DNA of 14,605 nt from an uncultured Paracoccaceae bacterium (GTDB taxonomy: Bacteria; Pseudomonadota; Alphaproteobacteria; Rhodobacterales; Rhodobacteraceae): contig CALFSV010000182.1 in the NCBI GenBank assembly GCA_937916485.1, positions 1 through 14,605 of the forward strand, given 5' to 3'. Numbering within the stretch: the stretch's first letter is position 1; each line of letters starts with the position of its first letter. The position numbers and the translations under genes were made by a program. Positions 7,330 through 14,575 of the stretch are shown here, in pieces. Under the pieces are notes generated by a model. That model made no database searches. It was not told the origin of the DNA and was given only the letters and a program-made list of their open reading frames with translations.

Positions 7330-7892
7330 TGCAGACAAATATTTTATCGGGAGGCTTTGCAGATGCAGCAATCCAATCCGCCCACGCTTTTCGCAGCGTT
7401 ATGGAAGCGATGGCCCGCCCAGGCACAATTCAAAACCTAGAAGGAGCATCACCGCCCAGCCCGCTTTCGCCCGCTGCGGGTGCGGTGCTCCTGACGCTTT
7501 GCGATACCGAAACACCTTTGTATTTAGCGGGCTGCATGGATTGTGATGACGTTCGGGCCTGGGTCTCTTTTCATGTCGGTGCCCCCTTTGTGGGTCCGGA
7601 GCACTCTATGTTTGCAATCGGCACTTGGGACGCGCTTGCGCCGCTGTCACGATATCCAATCGGCACTCCAGAACACCCCAACCGCTCGGCCACGCTCATT
7701 GTGGACTCCGCGCCCCTTTCACAAACCGGCGCAAAATTGACCGGTCCTGGGATCAAAGATCAAGCAAGGCTGTCATTGCCAGAACTCAACGCGTTTCAGG
7801 CAAATAGGGCGCTCTTTCCGTTGGGCTTAGACTTCATTTTCACATGCACTCGTCATGTTGCGGCTCTGCCACGCACAACCGAGGTATCTTAA
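7329..7892 (+). CDS. phnH: C-P lyase subunit PhnH
   Basis: Subunit of the PhnGHIJ core complex, 187 residues (E. coli has 194). The N-terminal signature 'HAFRSVMEAMARPG' at residues 19-32 is characteristic, followed by the 'LLTLCDTETPLYL' segment. The C-terminus has the usual 'RALFPLGLDFIFTC' ending and the 'LPRTT' tail. In E. coli PhnH is a non-catalytic structural partner of PhnG. The ATG at 7329 shares its A with the phnG stop, and a strong GAGGAGAAG at 7316-7324 lies just upstream. The stop TAA at 7890-7892 is one base before the phnI start. Confidence 0.96.
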   Translation: MQTNILSGGFADAAIQSAHAFRSVMEAMARPGTIQNLEGASPPSPLSPAAGAVLLTLCDTETPLYLAGCMDCDDVRAWVSFHVGAPFVGPEHSMFAIGTWDALAPLSRYPIGTPEHPNRSATLIVDSAPLSQTGAKLTGPGIKDQARLSLPELNAFQANRALFPLGLDFIFTCTRHVAALPRTTEVS

Positions 7893-7893
7893 T

Positions 7894-8982
7894 ATGTATG
7901 TAGCCGTCAAAGGTGGAGAGCGGGCAATCCAAAATGCCCATGCATGGCTTGCGGAGGAACGCCGCGGTGACAAAACTATTGCAGAGCTCAACATCGCTCA
8001 AATTCGTGAACAACTCAGCCTTGCGGTCAATCGCGTCATGGCGGAAGGCTCTCTGCATGATCCCGACCTTGCAGCACTTGCTATAAAGCAAGCCCGGGGC
8101 GATCTGATTGAGGCGATCTTCCTTATCCGCGCCTACCGCACAACCCTGCCACGTTTTGGTGTCTCCGAACCCGTAAATACAGGCACAATGGCTTGCGATC
8201 GTCGTATCTCAGCCACTTTTAAAGACTTACCTGGCGGGCAAGTTCTTGGGCCAACATTTGACTACACCCATCGCCTTTTGGACTTCAAACTGGCCGCAGA
8301 GGGCGAGGTAGCTGAAGCTCCCAGGCGTGATGCAACACCAAGTCTTGTGCCGCATGTCACGGGTTTCCTGAACCAGGAAGGGCTGATCGAGGAAGCCCCG
8401 CAGAACGACACGCCGCCCCCGGATCTAACCCGTGAACCATTAGAAGTCCCAGCCAATCGGGCCCTGCGCCTCCAAGCCTTAACGCGCGCAGACGAAGGGT
8501 TCATCCTTGGGCTCGCGTATTCGACACAGCGCGGCTATGGGCGCAACCATGCCTTTGTAGGCGAGCTTCGTATCGGGTCTGTTGCGGTAGAAATGTATAT
8601 TCCTGAACTCGGATTTACGGTTGAGATTGGCGAGGTTGTTCTGACTGAGTGCGAGACCGTAAATCAATTCACCGGTTCAAAAACGGAACCACCGCAATTT
8701 ACGCGTGGCTATGGGCTGGTTTTTGGCCAAACCGAACGCAAAGCTATTTCAATGGCTTTGGTAGACCGCGCGCTACGCTGGGAGGAACTCGGCGAAGATG
8801 ACGAGGGTGCGCCTGCACAGGACGCAGAATTTGTTCTTTATCACGCGGACAATATTCAGGCGACAGGATTTCTTGAGCACATCAAGTTGCCTCACTATGT
8901 CGATTTTCAGTCCGAATTGGAACTGGTGCGCAAACTTCGCCGCGAAGCATCCGACCATCCCGTCGAGGAGGCCGCCGAATGA
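7894..8982 (+). CDS. phnI: C-P lyase subunit PhnI (nucleosidase/phosphonate transferase)
   Basis: Core-complex subunit that, with PhnG, H and L, couples phosphonate to the ribose of ATP. The 362 residues compare with 354 in E. coli. The start MYVAVKGGE is the canonical PhnI N-terminus. It is preceded by GAGGT at 7881-7885 (8-base spacer), so ATG 7894 is preferred to the in-frame ATG at 7855 inside phnH. Further landmarks are 'LGLAYSTQRGYGRNHAFVGELRIG' and the block 'GFTVEIGEVVLTECETV' (both paraphrased from residues 205-260), and a C-terminal 'IKLPHYVDFQSELELVRKLR' segment. The stop overlaps a small ORF by ATGA; in most phn operons phnJ follows here directly. Confidence 0.96.
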   Translation: MYVAVKGGERAIQNAHAWLAEERRGDKTIAELNIAQIREQLSLAVNRVMAEGSLHDPDLAALAIKQARGDLIEAIFLIRAYRTTLPRFGVSEPVNTGTMACDRRISATFKDLPGGQVLGPTFDYTHRLLDFKLAAEGEVAEAPRRDATPSLVPHVTGFLNQEGLIEEAPQNDTPPPDLTREPLEVPANRALRLQALTRADEGFILGLAYSTQRGYGRNHAFVGELRIGSVAVEMYIPELGFTVEIGEVVLTECETVNQFTGSKTEPPQFTRGYGLVFGQTERKAISMALVDRALRWEELGEDDEGAPAQDAEFVLYHADNIQATGFLEHIKLPHYVDFQSELELVRKLRREASDHPVEEAAE

Positions 8983-9158
8983 TGGTTAATACACACGTTG
9001 TTCGCATCAATGGCTGTGGTCTTTTTATCCATTCTAGAAGCCTCCTCAATCCCGGGCTGCGCAACTGCTTTGTCACGAATGCGCCTGGTACTCACTCAAT
9101 TCCGTGTGAAAGCGTGAGTATCTTAAGCCACAACCTTGAAAATCAGGGGCTAATATGA
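8979..9158 (+). CDS. Possible small protein (59 codons) between phnI and phnJ
   Basis: An uninterrupted 59-codon frame fills the whole phnI-phnJ gap. Its ATG (8979-8981) overlaps the phnI stop as ATGA, and its TGA (9156-9158) overlaps the phnJ start as ATGA. GAGGAGG at 8965-8971, with a 7-base spacer, is an excellent ribosome site. The product begins MMVNTHVVRINGCG, has four cysteines, almost no acidic residues and no clear membrane span or signal. I do not recognise it. Either it is a real coupled small protein, or an inserted segment whose open frame keeps ribosomes moving into phnJ. The composition argues for caution, while the double exact overlap argues for translation. Confidence 0.45.
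   Translation: MMVNTHVVRINGCGLFIHSRSLLNPGLRNCFVTNAPGTHSIPCESVSILSHNLENQGLI
9089..9120. repeat. 7-bp inverted repeat in the phnI-phnJ gap
   Basis: TACTCAC (9089-9095) and GTGAGTA (9114-9120) are perfect inverted copies separated by 18 bases. The resulting RNA hairpin would sit about 35 bases upstream of phnJ. No T-run follows. A role in translation coupling or message stability is possible but unproven. Confidence 0.35.
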
Positions 9159-10012
9159 CTGAACAAGCCTATAATTTTGCTTATCTTGACGAGCAAACCA
9201 AGCGGATGATCCGTCGCGCGATACTCAAGGGGCTCGCCATTCCGGGTTATCAAGTGCCATTTGCTTCGCGAGAGATGCCGATGCCTTACGGCTGGGGCAC
9301 CGGCGGCGTGCAGGTTTCAGCGGCAGTTTTGACGCCCAACGACATTTTAAAGGTCATTGATCAGGGCGCTGATGACACTACGAATGCGGTTTCTATTCGC
9401 ACATTTTTTGAACGTACAGCAGGGGTTGCGACGACCACTGCGACCCAGGAGGCGACGGTGATCCAAACCAGGCATCGCATTCCAGAAGTAACGCTGTCTG
9501 AACACCAAATTATTATCTATCAAGTACCGATTCCCGAACCCCTCCGGTTTTTGGAGCCTCGCGAAAGCGAGACTCGGAAAATGCACAGCCTTGAAGAGTA
9601 TGGGCTGATGCATGTGAAACTTTATGAAGACATCAGCCGTCACGGCCATATCGCAACCTCATATGCCTATCCGGTTAAAGTCGAAGGGCGCTATGTCATG
9701 GATCCCTCGCCGATCCCCAAGTTTGACAACCCCAAACTGAGCGATATGGCCGCAACTCAACTGTTCGGCGCGGGGCGAGAACAGCGCATTTATGCCTTAC
9801 CACCCTATACCGAGGTCATCAGCCTTGATTTTGAAGATTACCCTTTTGAGGCCGCAAAAGCGGACCATCCCTGTGGGATGTGCTCCGCAACCGATAGCTA
9901 TCTGGATGAATTGATCATGGATGACGCCGGTGGTCGGATGTTCGTTTGCTCTGACACTGATTACTGTGAGGCCCGCCAGGCAGCAGGTTATAAAGGAAAG
10001 GACGCGGCATGA
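9155..10012 (+). CDS. phnJ: Alpha-D-ribose 1-methylphosphonate 5-phosphate C-P lyase PhnJ (radical SAM)
   Basis: The enzyme that breaks the C-P bond of 5-phosphoribosyl 1-phosphonate, releasing the hydrocarbon (methane from methylphosphonate) and leaving the 1,2-cyclic phosphate. The 285 residues compare with 281 in E. coli. All expected cysteines are present: Cys240, Cys243 and Cys265 match the E. coli cluster-associated Cys241/244/266, and Cys271 matches Cys272, proposed as the thiyl radical. Gly31 in 'AIPGYQVPF' matches the proposed glycyl radical Gly32. The zinc and complex regions around 'HGHIATSYAYPV' are intact. The start has AGGGG at 9145-9149 with a 5-base spacer. The stop overlaps phnK by ATGA. 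Unlike usual operons, 172 bases separate it from phnI. Confidence 0.98.
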   Translation: MTEQAYNFAYLDEQTKRMIRRAILKGLAIPGYQVPFASREMPMPYGWGTGGVQVSAAVLTPNDILKVIDQGADDTTNAVSIRTFFERTAGVATTTATQEATVIQTRHRIPEVTLSEHQIIIYQVPIPEPLRFLEPRESETRKMHSLEEYGLMHVKLYEDISRHGHIATSYAYPVKVEGRYVMDPSPIPKFDNPKLSDMAATQLFGAGREQRIYALPPYTEVISLDFEDYPFEAAKADHPCGMCSATDSYLDELIMDDAGGRMFVCSDTDYCEARQAAGYKGKDAA

Positions 10013-10779
10013 CTCCTTTACTGAGCGTTAAAGGTCTTACGAAACGGTACGGCGCGTTTGTTGGCTGCGCTGATATTTCTTTCGATTTGTACCCTGGTGA
10101 AGTCATGGGGATAGTCGGTGAGAGCGGGTCGGGCAAATCAACGTTATTGAATTGTATGGCGGGCCACCTGACACCTGACGAAGGGCAAGTGGTATTCGAC
10201 ACCCGCGCAGACGGGCCGCGGGATACAATCACCATGTCCGAGCCAGAGCGACGGATGCTGGGTCGTACCGACTGGGCCTATGTACATCAGCACGCGCGCG
10301 ATGGACTGCGCATGGGTGTGAGCGCAGGCGGTAACGTCGGAGAACGGCTTATGGCTGTCGGCGCGCGGCACTACGGTCAAATCCGCGAGAAGACGACAGA
10401 CTGGCTTGGACGTGTTGAAATTGATGCCTCGCGCGTGGATGATCGGCCGACGACTTTCTCGGGCGGGATGCAGCAACGCCTACAGATTGCACGCAATCTG
10501 GTCACGGGCCCGCGCCTGGTGTTTATGGACGAACCTACAGGCGGGCTTGATGTTTCCGTTCAAGCGCGTCTGCTGGATCTATTGCGGGGGCTTGTACGCG
10601 ATATGGGCCTGTCTGCTGTCATTGTCACCCACGACTTAGCTGTCGTCCGGCTTCTAGCAGACCGTCTGATGGTCATGAAAGACGGTCGTGTCGCAGAGGC
10701 AGGATTAACAGATCAGGTTCTTGACGATCCGCAGCATCCTTACAGCCAACTTCTTGTCAGCTCCGTTTTGCAGGTATGA
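10009..10779 (+). CDS. phnK: C-P lyase complex ATP-binding protein PhnK
   Basis: ABC-type ATPase that binds the PhnGHIJ core through PhnJ rather than serving a transporter. In the 256-residue sequence the Walker A GESGSGKST lies at residues 37-45, the signature FSGGMQQR starts at Phe150, Walker B 'LVFMDEP' ends with catalytic Glu175, and the switch His is in 'VIVTHDLAVV'. The C-terminal 'DDPQHPYSQLLVSSVL' is the oligopeptide/nickel-type tail that PhnK retains. Length and sequence fit the family (E. coli 252). It overlaps phnJ by ATGA and has GGAAAGGA just upstream. phnL starts three bases after its stop. Confidence 0.96.
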   Translation: MTPLLSVKGLTKRYGAFVGCADISFDLYPGEVMGIVGESGSGKSTLLNCMAGHLTPDEGQVVFDTRADGPRDTITMSEPERRMLGRTDWAYVHQHARDGLRMGVSAGGNVGERLMAVGARHYGQIREKTTDWLGRVEIDASRVDDRPTTFSGGMQQRLQIARNLVTGPRLVFMDEPTGGLDVSVQARLLDLLRGLVRDMGLSAVIVTHDLAVVRLLADRLMVMKDGRVAEAGLTDQVLDDPQHPYSQLLVSSVLQV

Positions 10780-10782
10780 GCT

Positions 10783-11466
10783 ATGATTGAACTTAAAAAT
10801 GTTTCGAAAACCTTCACATTGCACAACCAAGGCAGTGCAGTCATCGAAGTCATAAGTAATGTGTCATTTTCCGTGGCCGCCGGCGAATGTGTGGCACTGA
10901 CCGGAGTATCTGGTGCTGGAAAATCTACGCTAATGCGTATGATCTATGGCAACTACCTGACGCAATCTGGTGAAATCCACATCGGCGATATTGATCTGGT
11001 AAGGGCCGAACCAAGAGAGGTCATCAAACTTCGCCGTGATGTACTCGGCTATGTCAGCCAGTTCCTTAGGGTGGTGCCACGCGTCCCAACTTTGGACGTG
11101 GTGGCAGAGCCTTTGCGTTCCTTAGGTGCCTCAGAAGGCGACGCCAAGGCCAGTGCAGCGGCCCTACTTCACGAACTGAACATCCCACAACGACTTTGGC
11201 CCTTATCTCCCACAACCTTTTCGGGAGGCGAACAACAGCGCGTGAACATCGCGCGCGGATTTGCCTACAACTACCCAGCGATGTTGCTGGATGAACCCAC
11301 AGCAAGCCTTGATGCGGCGAACCGGGAGGTTGTTTTATCATTAATCGAGCGCGCCAAGGCGCGCGGTTCGGCGCTTATCGGTATTTTTCATGATGAAGCA
11401 GCGAGGGACCGCGTCTGTGATCGCGAAATCGATATGAGCCGCTTTACGCCAGGAGTAGCAGCGTGA
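10783..11466 (+). CDS. phnL: C-P lyase complex ATP-binding protein PhnL
   Basis: Second ABC-type protein of the C-P lyase machinery, 227 residues (E. coli 226). Walker A GVSGAGKST lies at residues 41-49, the signature TFSGGEQQRVN with Ser147-Gly148-Gly149, and Walker B 'AMLLDEP' with Glu171; 'FHDEAAR' replaces the usual H-loop neighbourhood, as is usual in PhnL. 'VSQFLRVVPRVP' is characteristic. In E. coli PhnL is needed with PhnGHI for the first ribose-transfer step and can dimerise with PhnK on the core complex. The stop overlaps the phnN GTG start (GTGA), so translation is probably coupled. Confidence 0.96.
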   Translation: MIELKNVSKTFTLHNQGSAVIEVISNVSFSVAAGECVALTGVSGAGKSTLMRMIYGNYLTQSGEIHIGDIDLVRAEPREVIKLRRDVLGYVSQFLRVVPRVPTLDVVAEPLRSLGASEGDAKASAAALLHELNIPQRLWPLSPTTFSGGEQQRVNIARGFAYNYPAMLLDEPTASLDAANREVVLSLIERAKARGSALIGIFHDEAARDRVCDREIDMSRFTPGVAA

Positions 11467-12023
11467 CGCTCCGCTGCAAACCTGTGGGACGTCTGATTGC
11501 TGTTGTCGGCCCATCTGGTGTTGGAAAAGATAGCGTTATCGCAGGACTTCAACGCAGGATTCCTGATTTTCATCTGGTCCGCCGCGTCATCACCCGCGCA
11601 CCTGAACTGGGCGGCGAAGTATATGACGCGGTGTCAGTCGCCCAGTTTCATGCTCTTGTTCAAGATGGAGCATTCGCTTTGCATTGGCACGCACATGGAC
11701 TGCATTACGGCATTCCTGTGACGGTAAAGGACCAGCTCGACGATGGGACTGATTGCCTCATAAACTGCTCCCGCACTGCGTTGAAGCACGCATCAAGCGT
11801 ATTTCCGCGTTTAACGGTTCTGAACATCACAGCGAAACAAGAAACGCTCACTCAGCGGCTTGCGGCACGCGGGCGGGAGACGAAAGAAGAGATGTCCAGG
11901 CGTCTCTCAGAGTCAGCGAAACCCCTACCTGAAGGTCTGAAGGTCTTACAGCTTACCAATGATGGCCCGCTTTCTGAAACAATTGCGCGGGCGGCAATGC
12001 TCCTTCAACCGGCAAGCGTGTAG
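11463..12023 (+). CDS. phnN: Ribose 1,5-bisphosphate phosphokinase PhnN
   Basis: Kinase making 5-phosphoribosyl diphosphate (PRPP) from ribose 1,5-bisphosphate, the final step that returns the C-P lyase product to central metabolism. The 186 residues show the guanylate-kinase-like fold: P-loop GPSGVGKDS at residues 16-24 (the Asp after Lys is typical of PhnN), 'RRVITRAPELGGE' in the base region, 'FALHWHAHGLHYGIP', and a lid 'LAARGRETKEEMSRRL'. The start is GTG 11463, with AGGAG at 11451-11455 and a 7-base spacer. It is the last gene of the phnG operon. Its last 19 bases overlap the tail of the converging DUF1045 gene. Confidence 0.96.
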   Translation: MTLRCKPVGRLIAVVGPSGVGKDSVIAGLQRRIPDFHLVRRVITRAPELGGEVYDAVSVAQFHALVQDGAFALHWHAHGLHYGIPVTVKDQLDDGTDCLINCSRTALKHASSVFPRLTVLNITAKQETLTQRLAARGRETKEEMSRRLSESAKPLPEGLKVLQLTNDGPLSETIARAAMLLQPASV

Positions 12024-12676
12024 CGATGCAAAAGCTCGAACCGCCCATCTTCTCGCTGGCCACACAGGGCAATCTGGTCAACGATGAAAGGTTCATTCAA
12101 ATCAGGCAGCAGGCGCTGGATTGTATCAGACCATTTTGCAATGTCAGCTTCGGGCAAAGGTCCCGACAGGGTCAAATGAAATTTGAACTCTTCCATCACA
12201 AATGGATATCCCCATTGTACCAGCAACTCCTCTTGACGATCACTCAGGCGGGCTTTGCGGCGACGCGCCAATTCAGCGGCATCGGCGGGTGCCCGGAACA
12301 TGTCAAGATCACGCACACATGCCGCCGCAACCCTTTGCAAAGCACTGGTTTCGCCCTGCGGAGCCAATGCCAGAAACCGCCCCATCGTCCTCAAATACAA
12401 CCCCTTACACACCGCAGGTTCTACACGTTCCGCAAGGTTGAATGTGAATTGCTTCAACTCGGCGATAGTTCGATCGCTCCTCAAACGAAAGGGCGGCTTC
12501 AACGTACCGTGAAATCCATATTTTCGTGGTGTCATCGTGATGTCACACAGGCCAGCTATATTGAGCTGAGTAGCTTCACATCCGCGCACAACATCCCAGC
12601 CCAGCCAAGACGCGCCAAGATCAGCCAAGGGGCCTGCGGGCGGCACATAATAGATAGCAAATCGAGAGTATGACAT
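12005..12676 (-). CDS. DUF1045 protein, 2H-phosphoesterase-like, phosphonate operon
   Basis: Putative phosphonate-metabolism protein, 223 residues, with N-terminus MSYSRFAIYYVPP typical of DUF1045. Two H-x-T motifs mark the 2H (2'-5' RNA ligase/cyclic phosphodiesterase) fold: His56-Gly-Thr58 and His167-Leu-Thr169, with 'PRKYGFHGTLKPPF' around the first. That superfamily handles cyclic phosphates and 2'-5' bonds. The window has no PhnP, the metallo-beta-lactamase-type 1,2-cyclic phosphodiesterase, so I infer this protein may open 5-phosphoribosyl 1,2-cyclic phosphate. I use ATG 12676, although an in-frame GTG at 12682 with upstream GAGGA is possible. The frame stays open far upstream into phnM, but that part is a shadow. 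The gene runs against both neighbours. Confidence 0.88.
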   Translation of the reverse strand: MSYSRFAIYYVPPAGPLADLGASWLGWDVVRGCEATQLNIAGLCDITMTPRKYGFHGTLKPPFRLRSDRTIAELKQFTFNLAERVEPAVCKGLYLRTMGRFLALAPQGETSALQRVAAACVRDLDMFRAPADAAELARRRKARLSDRQEELLVQWGYPFVMEEFKFHLTLSGPLPEADIAKWSDTIQRLLPDLNEPFIVDQIALCGQREDGRFELLHRYTLAG

Positions 12677-13868
12677 GACTTCCACTTTTTCCTCATCTCC
12701 ATCAAGCCAAACGCTAAGAAGTGATTTGTCAAGCAATCTATGTCTTGCAAACGCGCAACTTGTCTTAGGTGATCGGGTGCTCAAAGGGGCTGTGACAATC
12801 GAGAACGGCATTATTTGCAATATTAGCGAGGGCGAGCATATCCCAGCCGGTGCAATTAACTGTGAAAATGATTTTGTCATTCCCGGTCTAGTCGAATTGC
12901 ATACCGACAACCTAGAGCGTCATATTGAGCCTCGGCCTGATGTCGATTGGCCACATTTGCCAGCCTTGATCGCCCATGATGCTGAAATCGCTTCTACAGG
13001 CATTACAACAGTTTTTGATGCATTGCGCGTGGGATCCATTCATAGCGGCAAAGTTGGTTATAGAGATTACGCACGCAAACTCGCGGATGAATTGTTGACT
13101 GCGCGTGCTGAAGGCATGTTTAAAATTAGCCACTTTCTGCACTTGCGCGCCGAGATTTGCTCCGAGACATTGCTTGAAGAACTGGCCACCTTTGGGACTT
13201 CGGACCGAGTAGGGATCGTCAGCTTGATGGATCACACTCCGGGACAACGTCAGTTTCGTGATTTGAGCGTCCTGAAAACCTATGTCGGCAAAAAGCGCGG
13301 TCTGAGTGATCAGGAGTTTAAAGACCATGTGGAAAAATTGTTATCTTTGCAGAAGCGGTTCGGTGCCACACACGAAGCAGGCGCGGTCTCCGAAGCCTTG
13401 CGCCTCGGCGCCGTGCTTGCCAGCCACGATGATACGACTGAGGATCATGTGGCGACATCCTTCGCCAATGGGATTGGCTTTGCCGAATTCCCCACAACGA
13501 TAGAGGCTGCGCAGGCGTGTCGGACCCGTGGAATTGCTGTGATGATGGGCGCCCCCAACTTAATCCGAGGCGGATCCCATTCAGGAAATGTCGCTGCAAG
13601 CGACCTTGCACGGACTGATCTTCTAGACATTGTGTCATCTGACTACGTTCCCTCGGCACTGCTGGCAGCAGCCTTCCGCCTTGCACAGATCTGGAACGAT
13701 TTGCCACGCGCCATTGCGACAGTGACCCACAACCCCGCCAAGGCCGTGCGGTTGCATGACCGCGGAATTTTGGCAACGGGCTTGCGCGGAGACGTTCTAC
13801 GCGTGCGTAAACTTGGCCAAACGGCTCTGCTCTGCGGTGTGTGGAGCCAAGGCAACAAAGTTGGATGA
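12675..13868 (+). CDS. phnM: Alpha-D-ribose 1-methylphosphonate 5-triphosphate diphosphatase PhnM
   Basis: Amidohydrolase-fold metalloenzyme that removes pyrophosphate from ribose 1-phosphonate 5-triphosphate, giving the PhnJ substrate. It has 397 residues; E. coli has 378. Motifs seen are 'PGLVELHTDN' with His76-Asp78, 'SLMDHTPGQRQF', 'ASHDD' with His251, 'EFPTT' and 'MGAPNLIRGGSHSGN', all standard for PhnM. About 20 residues (Ser/Thr-rich) precede the normal family start 'LANAQLVLG', which explains the extra length. ATG 12675 has GAGAG upstream; a TTG at 12726 is an alternative that would trim this extension. The start codon overlaps that of the divergent DUF1045 gene, so any promoter lies inside that gene. 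It is separated from the main operon. Confidence 0.95.
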   Translation: MTSTFSSSPSSQTLRSDLSSNLCLANAQLVLGDRVLKGAVTIENGIICNISEGEHIPAGAINCENDFVIPGLVELHTDNLERHIEPRPDVDWPHLPALIAHDAEIASTGITTVFDALRVGSIHSGKVGYRDYARKLADELLTARAEGMFKISHFLHLRAEICSETLLEELATFGTSDRVGIVSLMDHTPGQRQFRDLSVLKTYVGKKRGLSDQEFKDHVEKLLSLQKRFGATHEAGAVSEALRLGAVLASHDDTTEDHVATSFANGIGFAEFPTTIEAAQACRTRGIAVMMGAPNLIRGGSHSGNVAASDLARTDLLDIVSSDYVPSALLAAAFRLAQIWNDLPRAIATVTHNPAKAVRLHDRGILATGLRGDVLRVRKLGQTALLCGVWSQGNKVG

Positions 13869-13967
13869 TTTTGGGACCATAGTAAAAGTAGTATAACGCC
13901 GACCAATATCAGCCACGGCCATCCTAAATTTTACAGGCCGGCGTCAAGCACGTTCGCACTGATGGCA
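13869..13967. other. Short intergenic stretch after phnM
   Basis: No gene, RNA or convincing terminator is seen. Weak nested inverted repeats (ACGCCG/CGGCGT at 13896-13944; CGGCC/GGCCG at 13916-13940) have long loops and no T-run. The region ends at the Pho-box-like array. Confidence 0.5.
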
Positions 13968-14008
13968 TCCTCATAAAACTGTCATCTTTTCTTCACGTTT
14001 TTGATACA
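13968..14008 (+). promoter_or_regulatory. Pho-box-like promoter upstream of the right-end orphan gene
   Basis: Three half sites in exact 11-base register: TCCTCAT (13968-13974), the perfect consensus CTGTCAT (13979-13985) and TCTTCAC (13990-13996), with spacers AAAA and CTTT. A poor -10-like GATACA lies at 14003-14008. The direction is toward the ORF at 14054. The middle site is a full match to the PhoB half-site consensus. Confidence 0.7.
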
Positions 14009-14053
14009 AACCTCATTTAAAGGAGGTCATGGCTGAACAAAAGCAACTGGGAA

Positions 14054-14575
14054 ATGACCATGATCTATGTTTCTAATAAACTCACGAAAGACTTGCAACG
14101 ATGCAATGAGAGCCAAGTTAAAGAGATTTTGGCTGTCATCCTACATAAGGCTCTGATTAACGTGACAGACACCCGTAAAGAAGCGACAGTAAGAGCATCT
14201 GACCTCATGGATGAATGCTTCAGCACCAAACCGATCTACCTGAATGAGTATTACTCCGACAAATCTATCGGTAATGGTCAATACGAAAGCCTCTGTAAAA
14301 ATATTGTAGGCGTCGAGTTGAGCTGGGCACTCAACAGCGACGCTGATGGTTCAGAAGGCGTGACTATTGTGATAAACACCCTGAAAAGCACAATTTCTGT
14401 TTCCTCAAAATATGGTGACAACGGCACAGCCCTTTGTGTAGAAGCATATTACGCTTTTGATGGCCGAGGTTATAAAGAAGCATCTATAGCACTGGTAAGC
14501 GACCCAAAATTTTTGCAAGCACATATCGAAAATGAACATCCTTTTGGTATTTGCAGCACCAAAATTGCAGCATAA
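14054..14575 (+). CDS. Unrecognised 173-residue protein, probably phosphate-starvation controlled
   Basis: I do not recognise this protein. It has 173 residues, no signal peptide and no membrane span. The N-terminal third is Lys/Arg/Asp/Glu-rich and looks helical (e.g. DLQRCNESQVKEILAVIL); the rest alternates polar and hydrophobic residues in a beta-like way, with 'VVSSKY'-type strands near the end and five cysteines. A Pho-box-like array lies 58 bases upstream, so PhoB control is likely. The start is unclear. ATG 14054 and ATG 14060 lack a good ribosome site, while the strong AGGAGG at 14021-14026 lies too far upstream; the frame is open back to 14021, and a CTG at 14033 would have a 6-base spacer. 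Codon use is somewhat more A/T-rich than in the phn genes. It may be unrelated to phosphonates and simply belong to the Pho regulon. Confidence 0.75.
   Translation: MTMIYVSNKLTKDLQRCNESQVKEILAVILHKALINVTDTRKEATVRASDLMDECFSTKPIYLNEYYSDKSIGNGQYESLCKNIVGVELSWALNSDADGSEGVTIVINTLKSTISVSSKYGDNGTALCVEAYYAFDGRGYKEASIALVSDPKFLQAHIENEHPFGICSTKIAA

Noticed and set aside
8907..9095. Minus-strand frames across the phnI-phnJ gap
   Set aside because: They run into the antisense of phnI and have no family signature. The plus-strand frame, with matching overlaps and ribosome site, is the better explanation.
12677..12910. N-terminal extension of the DUF1045 frame (78 further codons)
   Set aside because: It is antisense to the start of phnM and gives no family-like sequence; the normal DUF1045 N-terminus begins at 12676 (or GTG 12682).
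13916..13940. Possible terminator after phnM (CGGCC...GGCCG)
   Set aside because: The stem has only 5 bp with a 15-base loop, and no T-run follows.
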